Assembly: GCA_012964435.1 (NCBI GenBank)
Contig: DTTX01000034.1
Coordinates: 1 to 64,000, forward strand
Length of the DNA stretch: 64,000 bases
Origin: Mesonia sp.
GTDB lineage: Bacteria > Bacteroidota > Bacteroidia > Flavobacteriales > Flavobacteriaceae
Reading direction: 5' to 3'
Below are positions 1-9,389 of this stretch, piece by piece. The notes under the pieces were generated by a model, which worked only from the letters and a program-made list of their open reading frames with translations, made no database searches and had not been told where the DNA came from. The translations under genes were made by a program, and so were the position numbers. Positions within the stretch are counted from its first letter, which is position 1, and each line of letters opens with the position of its first letter.

Positions 1-27
1 CCAGACCCCACAATTTTTCCCGGATCC

Positions 28-528
28 TTACACAGTTGTGGTGCCTGTTTGGCGATACATTAATTTCACTAAAATTTGTCCTTCAGTCTTGGTAAGTTTT
101 TTTAACTCCTCGGTAAATTCGTCTTCAATATAATTCTGAACGATTTTCGTGTATTTTTTTCGTTTCGACTTCGATTCAATTTTATTTAAACGTTCATTAA
201 GTTCTGTTAAACGTTCAGAAGCCATGACCGCATAAGGCCAAACGTGTCTGGTTTTTTTCTGAAGAATTAAATACCTTCTACGTTCGTAACGACTTTTAAA
301 TTTATAAGGTCCTACTAAAAATACCTCATCAAGATCGATGGTTTCCATAACCTTATCATCAATAACCATAAATTGCTTTTGCTCGGTAGAATCTAAAGCA
401 GAAGTATCTTGCTCTTTCTTAAGCTCTCTTGGCTTCACGCTTGTTTTGCTATTCACCAACTGGTGACGAACTTGAGCTTGTGCAAATCCGGTTACTAAAA
501 TTAGTAGTATGAATAAATTTTTCTTCAA
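28..528 (-). CDS. DUF4294 domain-containing exported protein
   Basis: A 166-residue protein with a clear signal peptide (residues 1-19, ending FAQAQ) and a basic, helical C-terminal half containing YERRRYLILQKKTRHVWPYA, typical of the Bacteroidota DUF4294 family, whose function is unknown. It is divergent from the M42 peptidase gene, an arrangement common in Flavobacteriia. The only start that keeps the signal peptide is TTG at 526-528; the frame has a stop a few codons upstream and no ATG, so a TTG start is chosen. Family assignment comes from recall of the sequence pattern. Confidence 0.85.
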   Translation of the reverse strand: MKKNLFILLILVTGFAQAQVRHQLVNSKTSVKPRELKKEQDTSALDSTEQKQFMVIDDKVMETIDLDEVFLVGPYKFKSRYERRRYLILQKKTRHVWPYAVMASERLTELNERLNKIESKSKRKKYTKIVQNYIEDEFTEELKKLTKTEGQILVKLMYRQTGTTTV

Positions 529-641
529 AGTCAGTAATTCAACTATTCATTATATATGAATCTAAAATCATTCCAAAATTAATCATTATTAATTAAATGA
601 ATAAGAATTCTTATTTTCGTGGAAAATCACAAATAAATAAT

Positions 642-1730
642 ATGTCAAAAAATAGTATCCTAAACGAAAAATCTCTTGAGTTTTTAGAAACTTACTTGAA
701 TAATGCGGCTCCAACCGGTTACGAAAGTGAAGGTCAAAAACTTTGGATGGATTACCTAAAACCTTACGTAGACGAATTTATTACCGACACTTATGGTACT
801 GCCGTGGGAGTAATTAATCCAGACGCTAAATTTAAAGTAGTTATCGAAGGTCACGCCGACGAAATTTCTTGGTACGTAAATTACATTACCGATAATGGTT
901 TAATTCACGTAATTAGAAATGGTGGTAGCGACCATATGATCGCGGCTTCTAAACGTGTAAATATTCATACCAAAAAAGGAATTGTAAAAGGAGTGTTTGG
1001 TTGGCCGGCAATTCATACGCGCGACAAAAGTAACGAAGAACACCCAAAATTAGAGAACATCACCATCGATGTAGGTTGTACTTCTAAAGAAGAAGTTGAA
1101 AAATTAGGCGTTCACGTAGGTTGTGTAATCACTTACCCAGATGAATTTTTTGTGCTGAATGAAAACAAATTTGTTTGTCGCGCTTTAGATAATCGAATGG
1201 GTGGATTTATGATTGCTGAAGTAGCTCGTCTTTTAAAAGAAAACGGAAAGGAATTAGATTTCGGACTATATATTACCAACTCTGTACAAGAAGAAATTGG
1301 TTTACGCGGAGCAGAAATGATCACGCAACGCATTAAACCAGATGTAGCCATCGTGACCGATGTTTGTCACGATACCACTACTCCAATGATCGACAAGAAA
1401 AAAGAAGGAGAAACTAAAATTGGCGACGGTCCTGTAATTAGCTACGCACCGGCGGTACAACACAACCTTCGAGAGCTGATCATCGAAACGGCAGAGAAAA
1501 ACTCGATTCCGTTTCAGCGTTTGGCAGCAAGCAGAATGACAGGAACAGATACCGATGCTTTTGCCTATAGCAATGGCGGTGTAGCTTCTTCATTAATTTC
1601 GCTTCCATTACGCTATATGCATACCACGGTAGAAATGGTGCATCGCGATGATGTTGAAAATGTAATTAAATTAATTTACGAAAGTTTACTTCAGATTAAA
1701 AACGGAGAAACGTTTAGTTATTTTGAATAA
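642..1730 (+). CDS. M42 family metallopeptidase (glutamyl aminopeptidase/endoglucanase-like)
   Basis: Dinuclear zinc aminopeptidase of the M42 (TET/glutamyl aminopeptidase) family, expected to be cytosolic and to trim peptides. The expected metal and catalytic blocks appear in order: EGHADEISW, RALDNRMGG, QEEIGLRGAE, TDVCHD and a C-terminal MHTTVEMVH. The frame is open from 597, but the ATG at 642 (MSKNSILNEKSLEF) matches the usual N-terminus of flavobacterial homologues and gives 362 residues; the upstream 15 residues look like leader. A strong hairpin terminator follows the stop. No oddities seen. Confidence 0.93.
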   Translation: MSKNSILNEKSLEFLETYLNNAAPTGYESEGQKLWMDYLKPYVDEFITDTYGTAVGVINPDAKFKVVIEGHADEISWYVNYITDNGLIHVIRNGGSDHMIAASKRVNIHTKKGIVKGVFGWPAIHTRDKSNEEHPKLENITIDVGCTSKEEVEKLGVHVGCVITYPDEFFVLNENKFVCRALDNRMGGFMIAEVARLLKENGKELDFGLYITNSVQEEIGLRGAEMITQRIKPDVAIVTDVCHDTTTPMIDKKKEGETKIGDGPVISYAPAVQHNLRELIIETAEKNSIPFQRLAASRMTGTDTDAFAYSNGGVASSLISLPLRYMHTTVEMVHRDDVENVIKLIYESLLQIKNGETFSYFE

Positions 1731-1754
1731 TTTTTTCTGTTGAAAAATCAATTA

Positions 1755-1785
1755 AAAGCCTCTTATTATGAAGAGGCTTTTTTTA
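1755..1785 (+). terminator. Rho-independent terminator after the M42 peptidase
   Basis: Ten-base stem AAAGCCTCTT / AAGAGGCTTT with a 6-nt loop, followed by a T run. Confidence 0.85.
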
Positions 1786-1942
1786 TGGAATAGAATTAAA
1801 ATTTATCACTTCAGCATAGAAAATCAATTCAACAAAGCTTTAAAAACTCTTAATTAGTACGTTTTTATTAAAACCTTCACTTTTTATTATGCATCTCTCA
1901 CGGCATTCTTAGCTAAATTTATAGGTGATTTTTAAATGACCT

Positions 1943-3040
1943 ATGAATCTAACTACTGAAAAAATACAGCAAATAACGCAGCAACCGGAAGAATTTGCGG
2001 CCTTAGCTAATCTCGTTTACATTCAAGATCATCACCTTACCATTAATCGCCACAAACACGGTCGCGGTTTTTATTATACCGACAAGAAAAAGAAAAAAAT
2101 TACCGATAAAACTTCTTTAGAACGAATTAAAAAATTAGTAATTCCGCCGGCTTGGAAAGAAGTTCGCATTACGCATTTAGAAAACGGACATCTGCAGGTT
2201 GTCGGTAGAGATACCAAAGACAGAAAAGTATATCGCTATCACGATTTATGGTCTAAGTTTAAAAACCAGACAAAATTTTTTAAAATGGCTTCGTTTGGTG
2301 AAAAACTACCCGAAATTAGAAAACAAGTCGATAAAGATCTTGAATTAGAAGGAATGCCGAAACAAAAGGTTTTGGCGTTAGTTGTTAGGTTAATGGAAGA
2401 AACTCATATTCGAATTGGTAATCATTATTACGCGAAAAAAAATCAAACTTACGGACTTTCAACCTTGCGTTCTCGTCACGTAAACGTAGGCGAAGATATT
2501 CTCACTTTCAATTTTATTGGAAAAAAAGGAAAAGAACATCATATAGAAGTAACCGATCAAGATTTAATTGAATTGGTAAATGAATGTGAAGAAATTCCCG
2601 GCTGGGAACTGTTTAAATATTACGATGAAAACGGAAATAAAGATTGCATCGATAGCGGAATGATTAACGAATACATTCAAAATATATGTGGCGAATTTTA
2701 TTCGGCTAAAGATTTTAGAACTTGGGCGGCTACAAAAATTTACTTTGAAGCGCTACGTGATTTGGGTTATGTAGAAGAAGAAAAACAACAAGACAAAAAT
2801 ATTATTGCAGCGTTAGATGAAGCGGCAGATGCTTTAGGAAATACCAGAAGTGTTTGCAGAAGTTATTATGTACATCCTGTAGTCACAGAGTATTACCAAA
2901 ACGGAAAAATACAGGAGTATTTTGATAAAGTAGATGAAAAATCTGTCGGAAAATCTTCTGAAACTTTTTCTCATACCGAAAAAGTGATCTTAGAGCTGAT
3001 GGAAAATTTTAAAATTAACCTAAAAGAACAAAACTCATGA
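1943..3040 (+). CDS. DNA topoisomerase IB (poxvirus-like)
   Basis: A 365-residue type IB topoisomerase that would relax supercoils through a 3'-phosphotyrosyl intermediate. Visible marks are the N-terminal NRHKHGRGFYY and IPPAWKEVRI motifs, the core HIRIGNHYYAKKNQTYGLST, KGKEH, the KDFRTWAATKIYFEAL block, and the catalytic tyrosine region SVCRSYYVHP near residue 320. Length is normal for the bacterial poxvirus-like group. The last codon overlaps the start of the next gene by 4 bp (ATGA), so the two are probably translated together. Confidence 0.93.
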   Translation: MNLTTEKIQQITQQPEEFAALANLVYIQDHHLTINRHKHGRGFYYTDKKKKKITDKTSLERIKKLVIPPAWKEVRITHLENGHLQVVGRDTKDRKVYRYHDLWSKFKNQTKFFKMASFGEKLPEIRKQVDKDLELEGMPKQKVLALVVRLMEETHIRIGNHYYAKKNQTYGLSTLRSRHVNVGEDILTFNFIGKKGKEHHIEVTDQDLIELVNECEEIPGWELFKYYDENGNKDCIDSGMINEYIQNICGEFYSAKDFRTWAATKIYFEALRDLGYVEEEKQQDKNIIAALDEAADALGNTRSVCRSYYVHPVVTEYYQNGKIQEYFDKVDEKSVGKSSETFSHTEKVILELMENFKINLKEQNS

Positions 3041-3447
3041 AAAATCTAGTATTAATTCTCGCCATAGCTTTTAGCAGTTTGCTAACTGCGCAAGAAGCTT
3101 TGCAACCTGTACCTTTACAGGAAACTGAAAAAACGGTAAACTCCGGTTATGTCGTAGTGGTAACTACCGATCCAAATTTGGCGAAAACTCAAGAACAATA
3201 CGATATTTTTGAGAACGGCAGAAAGTATTTTGCTGAACGAAATATTCAACCATATCTTGTAACTCCACAAAGTGTACAATCTTTTTTTAAAGAGAAAACT
3301 GAACGTTTTATGAAATTTGGTGATTATCAAAAGTTACAAAAAGCAGATAGTGATTTTGTAGTAATTATCTTAGATAAAGATTTTAATAGAAAATATACTT
3401 CAGAAACTCCGATTACACCGATGCAAATTAGTGAGGTGATGGATTAA
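3037..3447 (+). CDS. small exported protein of unknown function
   Basis: A 136-residue protein with a signal peptide (MKNLVLILAIAFSSLLTAQ). The mature part is predicted alpha/beta, with a strand VVVVTTDPN, a central PYLVTPQS and a late FVVIILDKDFNRKY, loosely resembling the thioredoxin-like DUF4174 group but without a CXXC pair. It overlaps the topoisomerase stop by 4 bp. I do not recognise the family with certainty. Confidence 0.7.
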   Translation: MKNLVLILAIAFSSLLTAQEALQPVPLQETEKTVNSGYVVVVTTDPNLAKTQEQYDIFENGRKYFAERNIQPYLVTPQSVQSFFKEKTERFMKFGDYQKLQKADSDFVVIILDKDFNRKYTSETPITPMQISEVMD

Positions 3448-3473
3448 TGAAACGCTAAATTTGTTATGAAAAA

Positions 3474-3620
3474 TTTGATTATCTATTGATTTTAGTAGTT
3501 GTTGGTGTTTTCGTCATTCCGGACTTGATCCGGAATATCATACCGCTATTAAATGAAAGTTTTGGTTGAGACCTTGAATCAAGTTCAAGGTGACGCTTAC
3601 AAATACAATAGATAATCAAA
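3474..3620. repeat. composite REP-like inverted-repeat element between convergent genes
   Basis: The element is bounded by a perfect 15-bp inverted repeat TTTGATTATCTATTG (3474-3488) / CAATAGATAATCAAA (3606-3620). Inside lie two palindromes in opposite orientation: ATTCCGGA-CTTGA-TCCGGAAT near 3516-3536 and CCTTGAA-TCAAG-TTCAAGG near 3572-3590, flanked by CGTCA and TGACG. It separates two convergent transcription units and may act as a transcription stop. The same palindrome type recurs at 52905, 59450 and 61974. Confidence 0.75.
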
Positions 3621-3636
3621 AAATTATAAACTGAAT

Positions 3637-4584
3637 TTACTTGTTCAAATAAGCCAACACATTATTTTGAATTCTGTTTTCAATATTATCGATCGCTGCT
3701 TTTTCAAAAGTTTCGCCGGTAATATTTTCGTATAATTCAATATAGCGTTCAGAAATAGAATTAATGTATTCATCGGTCATTTCTGGTAATTCTTGTCCTT
3801 CTTTTCCTTGAAATCCTTTTGAAATTAACCACTGGCGAACAAACTCTTTAGAAAGTTGTTTCTGTGGTTCTTCTTTTTCTTGGCGTTCTTCGTAACCTTC
3901 CGCATAAAAATAACGTGAAGAATCTGGCGTATGAATTTCGTCGATCAATACAATTTCTCCATTGGCATTTTTTCCAAATTCATATTTGGTATCTACTAAA
4001 ATTAAACCTTGCTTGGCTGCAATTTCAGTTCCGCGTTCAAAAAGTTTACGTGTGTAATCTTCTAATACTTTATAATCTTCTTCAGAAACAATTCCACGTT
4101 TCAAGATGTCTTCTCTAGAGATATCTTCATCGTGATCTCCCATTTCTGCTTTGGTTGCCGGAGTAATGATCGGTTTCTCGAATTTGTCGTTTTCTTTTAA
4201 ACCTTCCGGTAAAGCAACACCACAAAGTTCTCTTTTACCTGCTTTGTATTCTCTTGCTGCGTGACCGGCCATATAACCTCTAATCACCATTTCAACCTTA
4301 AAAGGCTCACATAATTGACCAACTGCTACATTTGGATCTGGAGTGGCTTCTAACCAATTAGGCACCAAATCTTCTGTTGCCTTCATCATTTTGGTAGCGA
4401 TCTGGTTTAAAATTTGTCCTTTATAAGGGATTCCTTTTGGCATAACCACATCGAAAGCACTTAGACGATCGGTAGCAATCATAATTACGCAATTATCTTC
4501 TAAACGGTAAACTTCTCTTACTTTGCCTTTATAAACGCTAGTTTGGTTGGGGAATTTATAATCTGTACTTGTAATCGTATTCAT
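3637..4584 (-). CDS. purC: phosphoribosylaminoimidazole-succinocarboxamide synthase (SAICAR synthetase)
   Basis: Catalyses ATP-dependent ligation of aspartate to CAIR in de novo purine synthesis. Marks include [14 protein letters not shown], the substrate-loop region [20 protein letters not shown], the ATP-site segment [12 protein letters not shown] and [12 protein letters not shown]. At 315 residues it belongs to the longer, yeast Ade1-like form rather than the short E. coli form (about 237 residues). The ATG at 4582-4584 is the natural start. It lies 21 bp downstream of phoH on the same strand and is probably co-transcribed with it. Confidence 0.96.
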   Translation of the reverse strand: MNTITSTDYKFPNQTSVYKGKVREVYRLEDNCVIMIATDRLSAFDVVMPKGIPYKGQILNQIATKMMKATEDLVPNWLEATPDPNVAVGQLCEPFKVEMVIRGYMAGHAAREYKAGKRELCGVALPEGLKENDKFEKPIITPATKAEMGDHDEDISREDILKRGIVSEEDYKVLEDYTRKLFERGTEIAAKQGLILVDTKYEFGKNANGEIVLIDEIHTPDSSRYFYAEGYEERQEKEEPQKQLSKEFVRQWLISKGFQGKEGQELPEMTDEYINSISERYIELYENITGETFEKAAIDNIENRIQNNVLAYLNK

Positions 4585-4605
4585 GAAATTATAATTATGA
4601 GGTCG

Positions 4606-5559
4606 TTATTCTCTATTTTCAATTGCGTTATATGCAGCAATGATGCTTTTTACTAATCGGTGTCTAATTACATCTTTATCGTCTAGATAAATAATATCGA
4701 CACCTTTTACAGTTTTTAATACCAATAATGCTTCTTTTAATCCTGAAATAACACGTCTTGGTAAGTCGATTTGACCGGGATCGCCGGTAATCATAAATTT
4801 AGCGCTTCTTCCCATTCGGGTTAAGAACATTTTCATTTGCGCGTGCGTGGTGTTTTGTGCTTCATCTAAAATCACAAAAGCATTATCTAAAGTTCTACCA
4901 CGCATAAAAGCCATAGGTGCAATTTGGATAACTCCTTTTTCGATAAAAGAGTCTAATTTTTCGTGCGGAATCATATCTCGCAATGCATCATAAAGCGGCT
5001 GCATATACGGGTCTAGCTTTTCTTTTAGATCGCCCGGTAAGAAACCTAAATTCTCTCCGGCTTCTACCGCAGGACGCGTTAGAATAATTCGCTTCACTTG
5101 CTTTTCTTTTAAGGCTTTTACAGCCAAAGCAACACCGGTATAAGTTTTACCGGTTCCTGCAGGACCAACAGCAAAAACCATATCGTTTTTCTTAACGGCT
5201 TCTACAATTTTACGTTGGTTAGCGGTTTGCGCTTTAATAAGCTTCCCTCCTACACCGTGAACTAAAACTTCGCTACTTTCAAAAGAAGTTTCGTAATCTT
5301 CTTTCTTTTCGCTGGTTAAGACACGTTCAATTGAATTTTCGTCAAGTTTATTGTATTTACTAAAATGCTCCATAAGCATCGTAAAGCGTTTATCAAACTC
5401 TTCGAGTCGTTCTTCATCTCCAAAAACTTTTACTTGGTTACCACGGGCAACCAATTTTAACTTCGGAAAATATTTTTTAAGTAACTCGATGTTAGCGTTT
5501 TGCTGCCCAAAAAATTCGCGTGGGCTAATTTCAGAAAGTTCAATGATAAGTTCGTTCAA
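4606..5559 (-). CDS. PhoH family ATPase
   Basis: A 317-residue PhoH-like P-loop ATPase linked in other bacteria to RNA metabolism; the name comes from phosphate-starvation control in E. coli. It shows a short N-terminal KH-like segment, Walker A GPAGTGKT near residues 136-143, RPAVEAGENLGFLPGDL, Walker B FVILDEAQNTT and the GDPGQIDLP sensor motif. The start is TTG at 5557-5559: an in-frame stop lies just upstream and no ATG is available, and LNELIIEL matches the usual N-terminus of flavobacterial homologues. It is followed by purC on the same strand. Confidence 0.93.
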   Translation of the reverse strand: MNELIIELSEISPREFFGQQNANIELLKKYFPKLKLVARGNQVKVFGDEERLEEFDKRFTMLMEHFSKYNKLDENSIERVLTSEKKEDYETSFESSEVLVHGVGGKLIKAQTANQRKIVEAVKKNDMVFAVGPAGTGKTYTGVALAVKALKEKQVKRIILTRPAVEAGENLGFLPGDLKEKLDPYMQPLYDALRDMIPHEKLDSFIEKGVIQIAPMAFMRGRTLDNAFVILDEAQNTTHAQMKMFLTRMGRSAKFMITGDPGQIDLPRRVISGLKEALLVLKTVKGVDIIYLDDKDVIRHRLVKSIIAAYNAIENRE

Positions 5560-5659
5560 AAGCAGGTATGTTTATTAGTGTTTTATCTTTAAATTCGCAC
5601 AACACAAATTTAAGTAAAAAAAAGAGTTTAACCGCTTAAACATATTAACAGTTTTATAA

Positions 5660-6505
5660 ATGCCAATCATCACTTTAACTACAGATTTTGGACTTAAAGA
5701 TCCCTCTACTGGCGCGGTAAAAGGAGCTATTTTAAGTGAACTCGATTCGGTGAATATTGTTGATATCTCTCATCAAGTGGCACCGTTTCATATTACCGAA
5801 GCGGCATATATTATTAAAAATACGTATAGCAGTTTTCCTAAAGGAACCATACATATTGTTGGGGTTGATTCTGAAATTACTCCGGAAAACAAACATATTG
5901 CCTTACAATTAGACGATCACTTTTTTATTTGCGCCAATAATGGGATTATGTCTTTAATTGCTTCAGAAATAAAACCGCAAAAAATTGTTGAAATAAATAT
6001 TCACGATGCCGTTGAAACCAACTTCCCTGTTCTTGATATTTTTGTGAAAGTGGCTTGCCATATTGCTCGCGGCGGAACGTTAGAAGTAATTGGTAAAAAT
6101 ATTCCTGAAATAAAACAGCTGAAAGACTTTACACCTTTTATTAACCAAGATCAAAAACAGATCATTGGTCACGTGATGTATATCGATAATTACGGTAATG
6201 TAGTTACAAACATTTCTAGAAAGATATTTGAAAGCGTTGGTAAAGGCAGAAAATTTAAAATTTCGGCACGATCGGTTAGTTTTTCTAAAATTCACGAAAG
6301 TTACAGCCACGCTATTAATTTTGATAAACCTAAAGAATCACGCGAAGAAGACGGTAAAAAATTAGCCATTTTTAATGCGTCGAATTATATCGAATTGGCA
6401 ATTTATAAAAGTAATCCAAGTACGGTAGGAAGCGCTTCTACGCTATTCGGCTTAAAATTAAATGATACTATTAATATAAAATTTGAAGATCTCAATGCTG
6501 GTTAG
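5660..6505 (+). CDS. SAM hydrolase / SAM hydroxide adenosyltransferase (DUF62 family)
   Basis: A 281-residue member of the DUF62 family, related to bacterial chlorinase/fluorinase, whose common members split S-adenosylmethionine into adenosine and methionine using water. Seen are the N-terminal ITLTTDFGLKDP, the NIVDISHQVAPF segment, FICANNGIMSL and the C-terminal-domain nucleotide-site motif YIDNYGNVVTNI. The halogenase-specific loop cannot be judged by eye, so hydrolase is the safer call. The stop codon overlaps the start of the next gene by 11 bp. Confidence 0.88.
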   Translation: MPIITLTTDFGLKDPSTGAVKGAILSELDSVNIVDISHQVAPFHITEAAYIIKNTYSSFPKGTIHIVGVDSEITPENKHIALQLDDHFFICANNGIMSLIASEIKPQKIVEINIHDAVETNFPVLDIFVKVACHIARGGTLEVIGKNIPEIKQLKDFTPFINQDQKQIIGHVMYIDNYGNVVTNISRKIFESVGKGRKFKISARSVSFSKIHESYSHAINFDKPKESREEDGKKLAIFNASNYIELAIYKSNPSTVGSASTLFGLKLNDTINIKFEDLNAG

Positions 6506-6791
6506 AATTGTAAAAATGACATTTAAAGAAGAAGAAATCGAAAACTTTAAACATCTTTTCGATGAAAAAAAGAGCTTGATACGTGGCGTAGATGGTTGTC
6601 AGTTTTTAGAATTATACCAAGATCAACAAAATAAATCTATCTTTTTTACGTATAGCTATTGGGAGAATGACGAAGCTTTACAAAATTACAGACATTCTGA
6701 ATTATTTAAAGAAGTTTGGGCAAACACCAAAGTAAAATTTGATGCTAAACCCGAAGCTTGGAGTGTAAATAAATTAGTAAGTCTTCCCTAA
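6495..6791 (+). CDS. antibiotic biosynthesis monooxygenase (ABM) domain protein
   Basis: A small ferredoxin-like-fold protein of about 98 residues. It has the ABM layout MLVRIVKMTFKEEEIENF, then CQFLELYQDQQNKSIFFTYSYWENDEAL, YRHSELF and a final WSVNKLV. Members act as dimeric cofactor-free oxygenases or haem-binding proteins; the substrate cannot be predicted here. The ATG at 6495, inside the end of the SAM hydrolase gene, starts the conserved fold; the in-frame ATG at 6483 would add four residues. It is followed 8 bp later by gldF. Confidence 0.85.
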   Translation: MLVRIVKMTFKEEEIENFKHLFDEKKSLIRGVDGCQFLELYQDQQNKSIFFTYSYWENDEALQNYRHSELFKEVWANTKVKFDAKPEAWSVNKLVSLP

Positions 6792-6799
6792 ATTTAATT

Positions 6800-7531
6800 A
6801 TGAAAGCAATATTACTTAAAGAAATAAACTCCTTTTTTTCTTCAACGATCGGCTATTTGGTGATCGGTATCTTTTTACTGATCAATGGCTTATTTTTGTG
6901 GGTATTTCAGGGAGATTTTAATATTCTCGATTTTGGTTTTGCCAGTTTAACTCCTTTCTTTCAAATTGCTCCATGGATCTTTATTTTTCTTATTCCGGCA
7001 ATTACGATGCGAAGCTTTTCCGAAGAAATTAAACAAGGTACGTTAGAGCTTTTACTTACTAAACCGATCACACTTAATCAATTGGTAAGCGGTAAATATT
7101 TAGGAACTTTTTTACTGGTTGTTTTAGCTTTACTGCCAACCTTACTTTACGTTTTTACAATTTCTGAATTAGGAACAACCTCAGAAAATTTTGATAATGG
7201 CGCCATTATCGGCTCGTATATTGGGCTTTTATTTTTAGGCGGCGTTTACACGGCGATAGGGATATTTTGTTCAACACTTTCAAGCAATCAAATTGTAGCC
7301 TTTATTTTAGGCGTAATTATTTGTTTTCTTTCATTTTACGGAGTTGAAGGTTTATCGAACATCGATCTTTTTGGTTCAGAAATTTATGCGTTAGAATATT
7401 TAGGCATTAGTTACCATTATAAAAGTATAAGTCGCGGCGTGATCGATACGCGCGATCTAATTTATTTTGCAAGCTTTATTTTACTATTTCTGTTTTTAGC
7501 AAAGTTGAATTTAAAACGCTATTTCTCATGA
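6800..7531 (+). CDS. gldF: gliding motility ABC transporter permease GldF
   Basis: A 243-residue inner-membrane protein with six predicted helices in the ABC-2 permease layout, including the cytosolic segment ITMRSFSEEIKQGTLELLLTKP. The sequence pattern and position before gldG identify GldF, which with GldA and GldG forms an ABC complex required for gliding in Flavobacterium johnsoniae. Many non-gliding relatives also keep it. It overlaps gldG by 4 bp (ATGA), as expected for translational coupling. GldA, the ATPase, is not in the window. Confidence 0.95.
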   Translation: MKAILLKEINSFFSSTIGYLVIGIFLLINGLFLWVFQGDFNILDFGFASLTPFFQIAPWIFIFLIPAITMRSFSEEIKQGTLELLLTKPITLNQLVSGKYLGTFLLVVLALLPTLLYVFTISELGTTSENFDNGAIIGSYIGLLFLGGVYTAIGIFCSTLSSNQIVAFILGVIICFLSFYGVEGLSNIDLFGSEIYALEYLGISYHYKSISRGVIDTRDLIYFASFILLFLFLAKLNLKRYFS

Positions 7532-9207
7532 AAAAGAACAACAAACCTTATGTTTCTTTAGCCATAGTGATAGGAGTTTTAATTTTGATTAACCTTATTG
7601 CGGCTAATTTTTATAAACGTTTCGATCTTACCGAAAATGATCGTTACACACTTTCTGAAGCTTCTAAAGAAATATTGCTGAATGTAAATGAAACCATCGT
7701 TGTTGATGTTTTCTTAAAGGGTGAATTTCCTTCAGAATTTAAGCGTCTTCAAAATGAAACACGTTATTTGTTGGAAGAATATGAAGCTTTCAACCCGAAT
7801 ATAAAATTCAACTTTATTAATCCGTTAGAAGAGAATCGAGATGCGCAAGAAATTGCAACCGATTTTTACAATGCGGGAATGACGCCCGAAAATTTAAATA
7901 TTACTGAAAATGGTAAAGTAACTGAAAGTTTACTTTTCCCGTGGGCAGTTGCTCATTTTCAAGACCGTCGCGTAAAAATTCATCTGTTAAAAAAGAAAAT
8001 TGGCGACAGTAATGAAGATATCGTGAACAGCTCGGTGCAACAATTAGAATATGCATTTTCAGATGGGTTTAATAAACTTATCAATCAGCGTTCTAAAAAA
8101 GTAGCGATTATGCGCGGTAATGGAGAATTGGCCGATGCTTATATTGCCGACTTTGTAAAGTCGATTCGCGATTACTATTACATTGCGCCTTTTACGTTAG
8201 ATTCTGTCGCTGCGAATCCGCAAAAAACACTTCAGCAACTTAATGATTACGATTTAATTGTTGAAGCAAAACCTACAGAAGCTTATACCGAACAAGAGAA
8301 ATTAGTACTCGACCAGTACACGATGAACGGCGGAAAATCGTTGTGGTTACTCGAAAATGTAAAAGCTGAAAAAGATAGTTTATTTACCAATGAAGAAAAT
8401 AAATTATTGGCATTTTACAACGACTTGAACTTGACTGATTTTTTCTTTCAGTATGGCGCGCGTGTAAATCCAGAAATTGTGAACGATGTCTATTCTGCAC
8501 CGATCGTTTTAGCTAGAGGCTCTGGAGAAAACACACAATTTAATCCGTATCCTTGGTTTTACGAACCGATGGCAACTCCAACTAACAATCACCCGATCGT
8601 GAATAATATTGAAGCGGTAAAGTTTAATTTTGCCAACCCGATCGATACGCTGAAAAACAACATTCAGAAAACCATTTTATTACAGAGTTCTAAGTTTTCA
8701 AAATTAGAAGGCGTTCCTACGCAAATTAGTTTGCAAGAACTTATTCAAGAAAAACCAGATCGATCGACGTATACTGCCGGCGCTCAAAATTTAGCGGTTT
8801 TATTAGAGGGCGAATTTACTTCGGTTTACAAAAATAGAATTCAGCCTTTTCAAGTAAACGACTACAAAGAAACTTCAGCAGAAAATAAAATTTTATTGGT
8901 TTCTGATGGTGATGTGATCAAAAATTCAACGAGAAACGGGCAACCTCAAGCTTTGGGTTACGACCCGATGACGGCAACTACCTACGGAAACAAAGAGTTT
9001 TTAGTAAATGCGGTAAATTATTTACTCGATGACAAGGGACTTTTAAAAATTAGAAGTAAAGAAGTAAAACTTGCTTTTTTAAATACCAATCGAGTGGCTG
9101 CAGAACGTTTGCAATGGCAATTGGTAAATATTGCTTTACCTTTAGTAATCTTAAGTGTTTTCGGCTTTATTTTTACTTGGTACCGCAAGAAAAAGTATAT
9201 CAAGTAA
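7528..9207 (+). CDS. gldG: gliding motility ABC transporter auxiliary protein GldG
   Basis: A 559-residue protein with an N-terminal membrane anchor (SLAIVIGVLILINLIAANF), a large periplasmic part and a C-terminal helix (LPLVILSVFGFIFTWYRKKK). Typical GldG segments are RFDLTENDRYTLSEASKEIL, ETRYLLEEYEAFNP, EYAFSDGFNKLIN and the late NKEFLVNAVNYLLDD. Works with GldF and GldA. Gene order gldF-gldG-dnaN is the usual flavobacterial one. Confidence 0.95.
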   Translation: MKKNNKPYVSLAIVIGVLILINLIAANFYKRFDLTENDRYTLSEASKEILLNVNETIVVDVFLKGEFPSEFKRLQNETRYLLEEYEAFNPNIKFNFINPLEENRDAQEIATDFYNAGMTPENLNITENGKVTESLLFPWAVAHFQDRRVKIHLLKKKIGDSNEDIVNSSVQQLEYAFSDGFNKLINQRSKKVAIMRGNGELADAYIADFVKSIRDYYYIAPFTLDSVAANPQKTLQQLNDYDLIVEAKPTEAYTEQEKLVLDQYTMNGGKSLWLLENVKAEKDSLFTNEENKLLAFYNDLNLTDFFFQYGARVNPEIVNDVYSAPIVLARGSGENTQFNPYPWFYEPMATPTNNHPIVNNIEAVKFNFANPIDTLKNNIQKTILLQSSKFSKLEGVPTQISLQELIQEKPDRSTYTAGAQNLAVLLEGEFTSVYKNRIQPFQVNDYKETSAENKILLVSDGDVIKNSTRNGQPQALGYDPMTATTYGNKEFLVNAVNYLLDDKGLLKIRSKEVKLAFLNTNRVAAERLQWQLVNIALPLVILSVFGFIFTWYRKKKYIK

Positions 9208-9349
9208 GCGTTTTCAACAATTCTTTACAGTTCTTTAATTTGAAGAAAAACTTAAATACAAGGTTTACAGTCAACTAGTGTTTTTCTCAAAATTTGATTG
9301 CTGTTAATAAAAATGTTTGAAGATTCGTTTAAAAATTCAGTTATTAAAA

Positions 9350-9357
9350 TATATTTG
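9350..9357 (+). promoter_or_regulatory. -7 promoter element of dnaN
   Basis: TATATTTG fits the Bacteroidota sigma-A -7 consensus TAnnTTTG. It would start the transcript near 9362-9364, giving a leader of about 26 nt before the dnaN ATG. The -33 element is weak (TTT only). Confidence 0.5.
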
Positions 9358-9389
9358 TATTTCATTGAACATTTTATCAAATAATTCTC

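Noticed and set aside
1133-1351. Minus-strand open frame inside the M42 peptidase gene
   Set aside because: Lies wholly within a strongly conserved gene on the other strand and has no family features.
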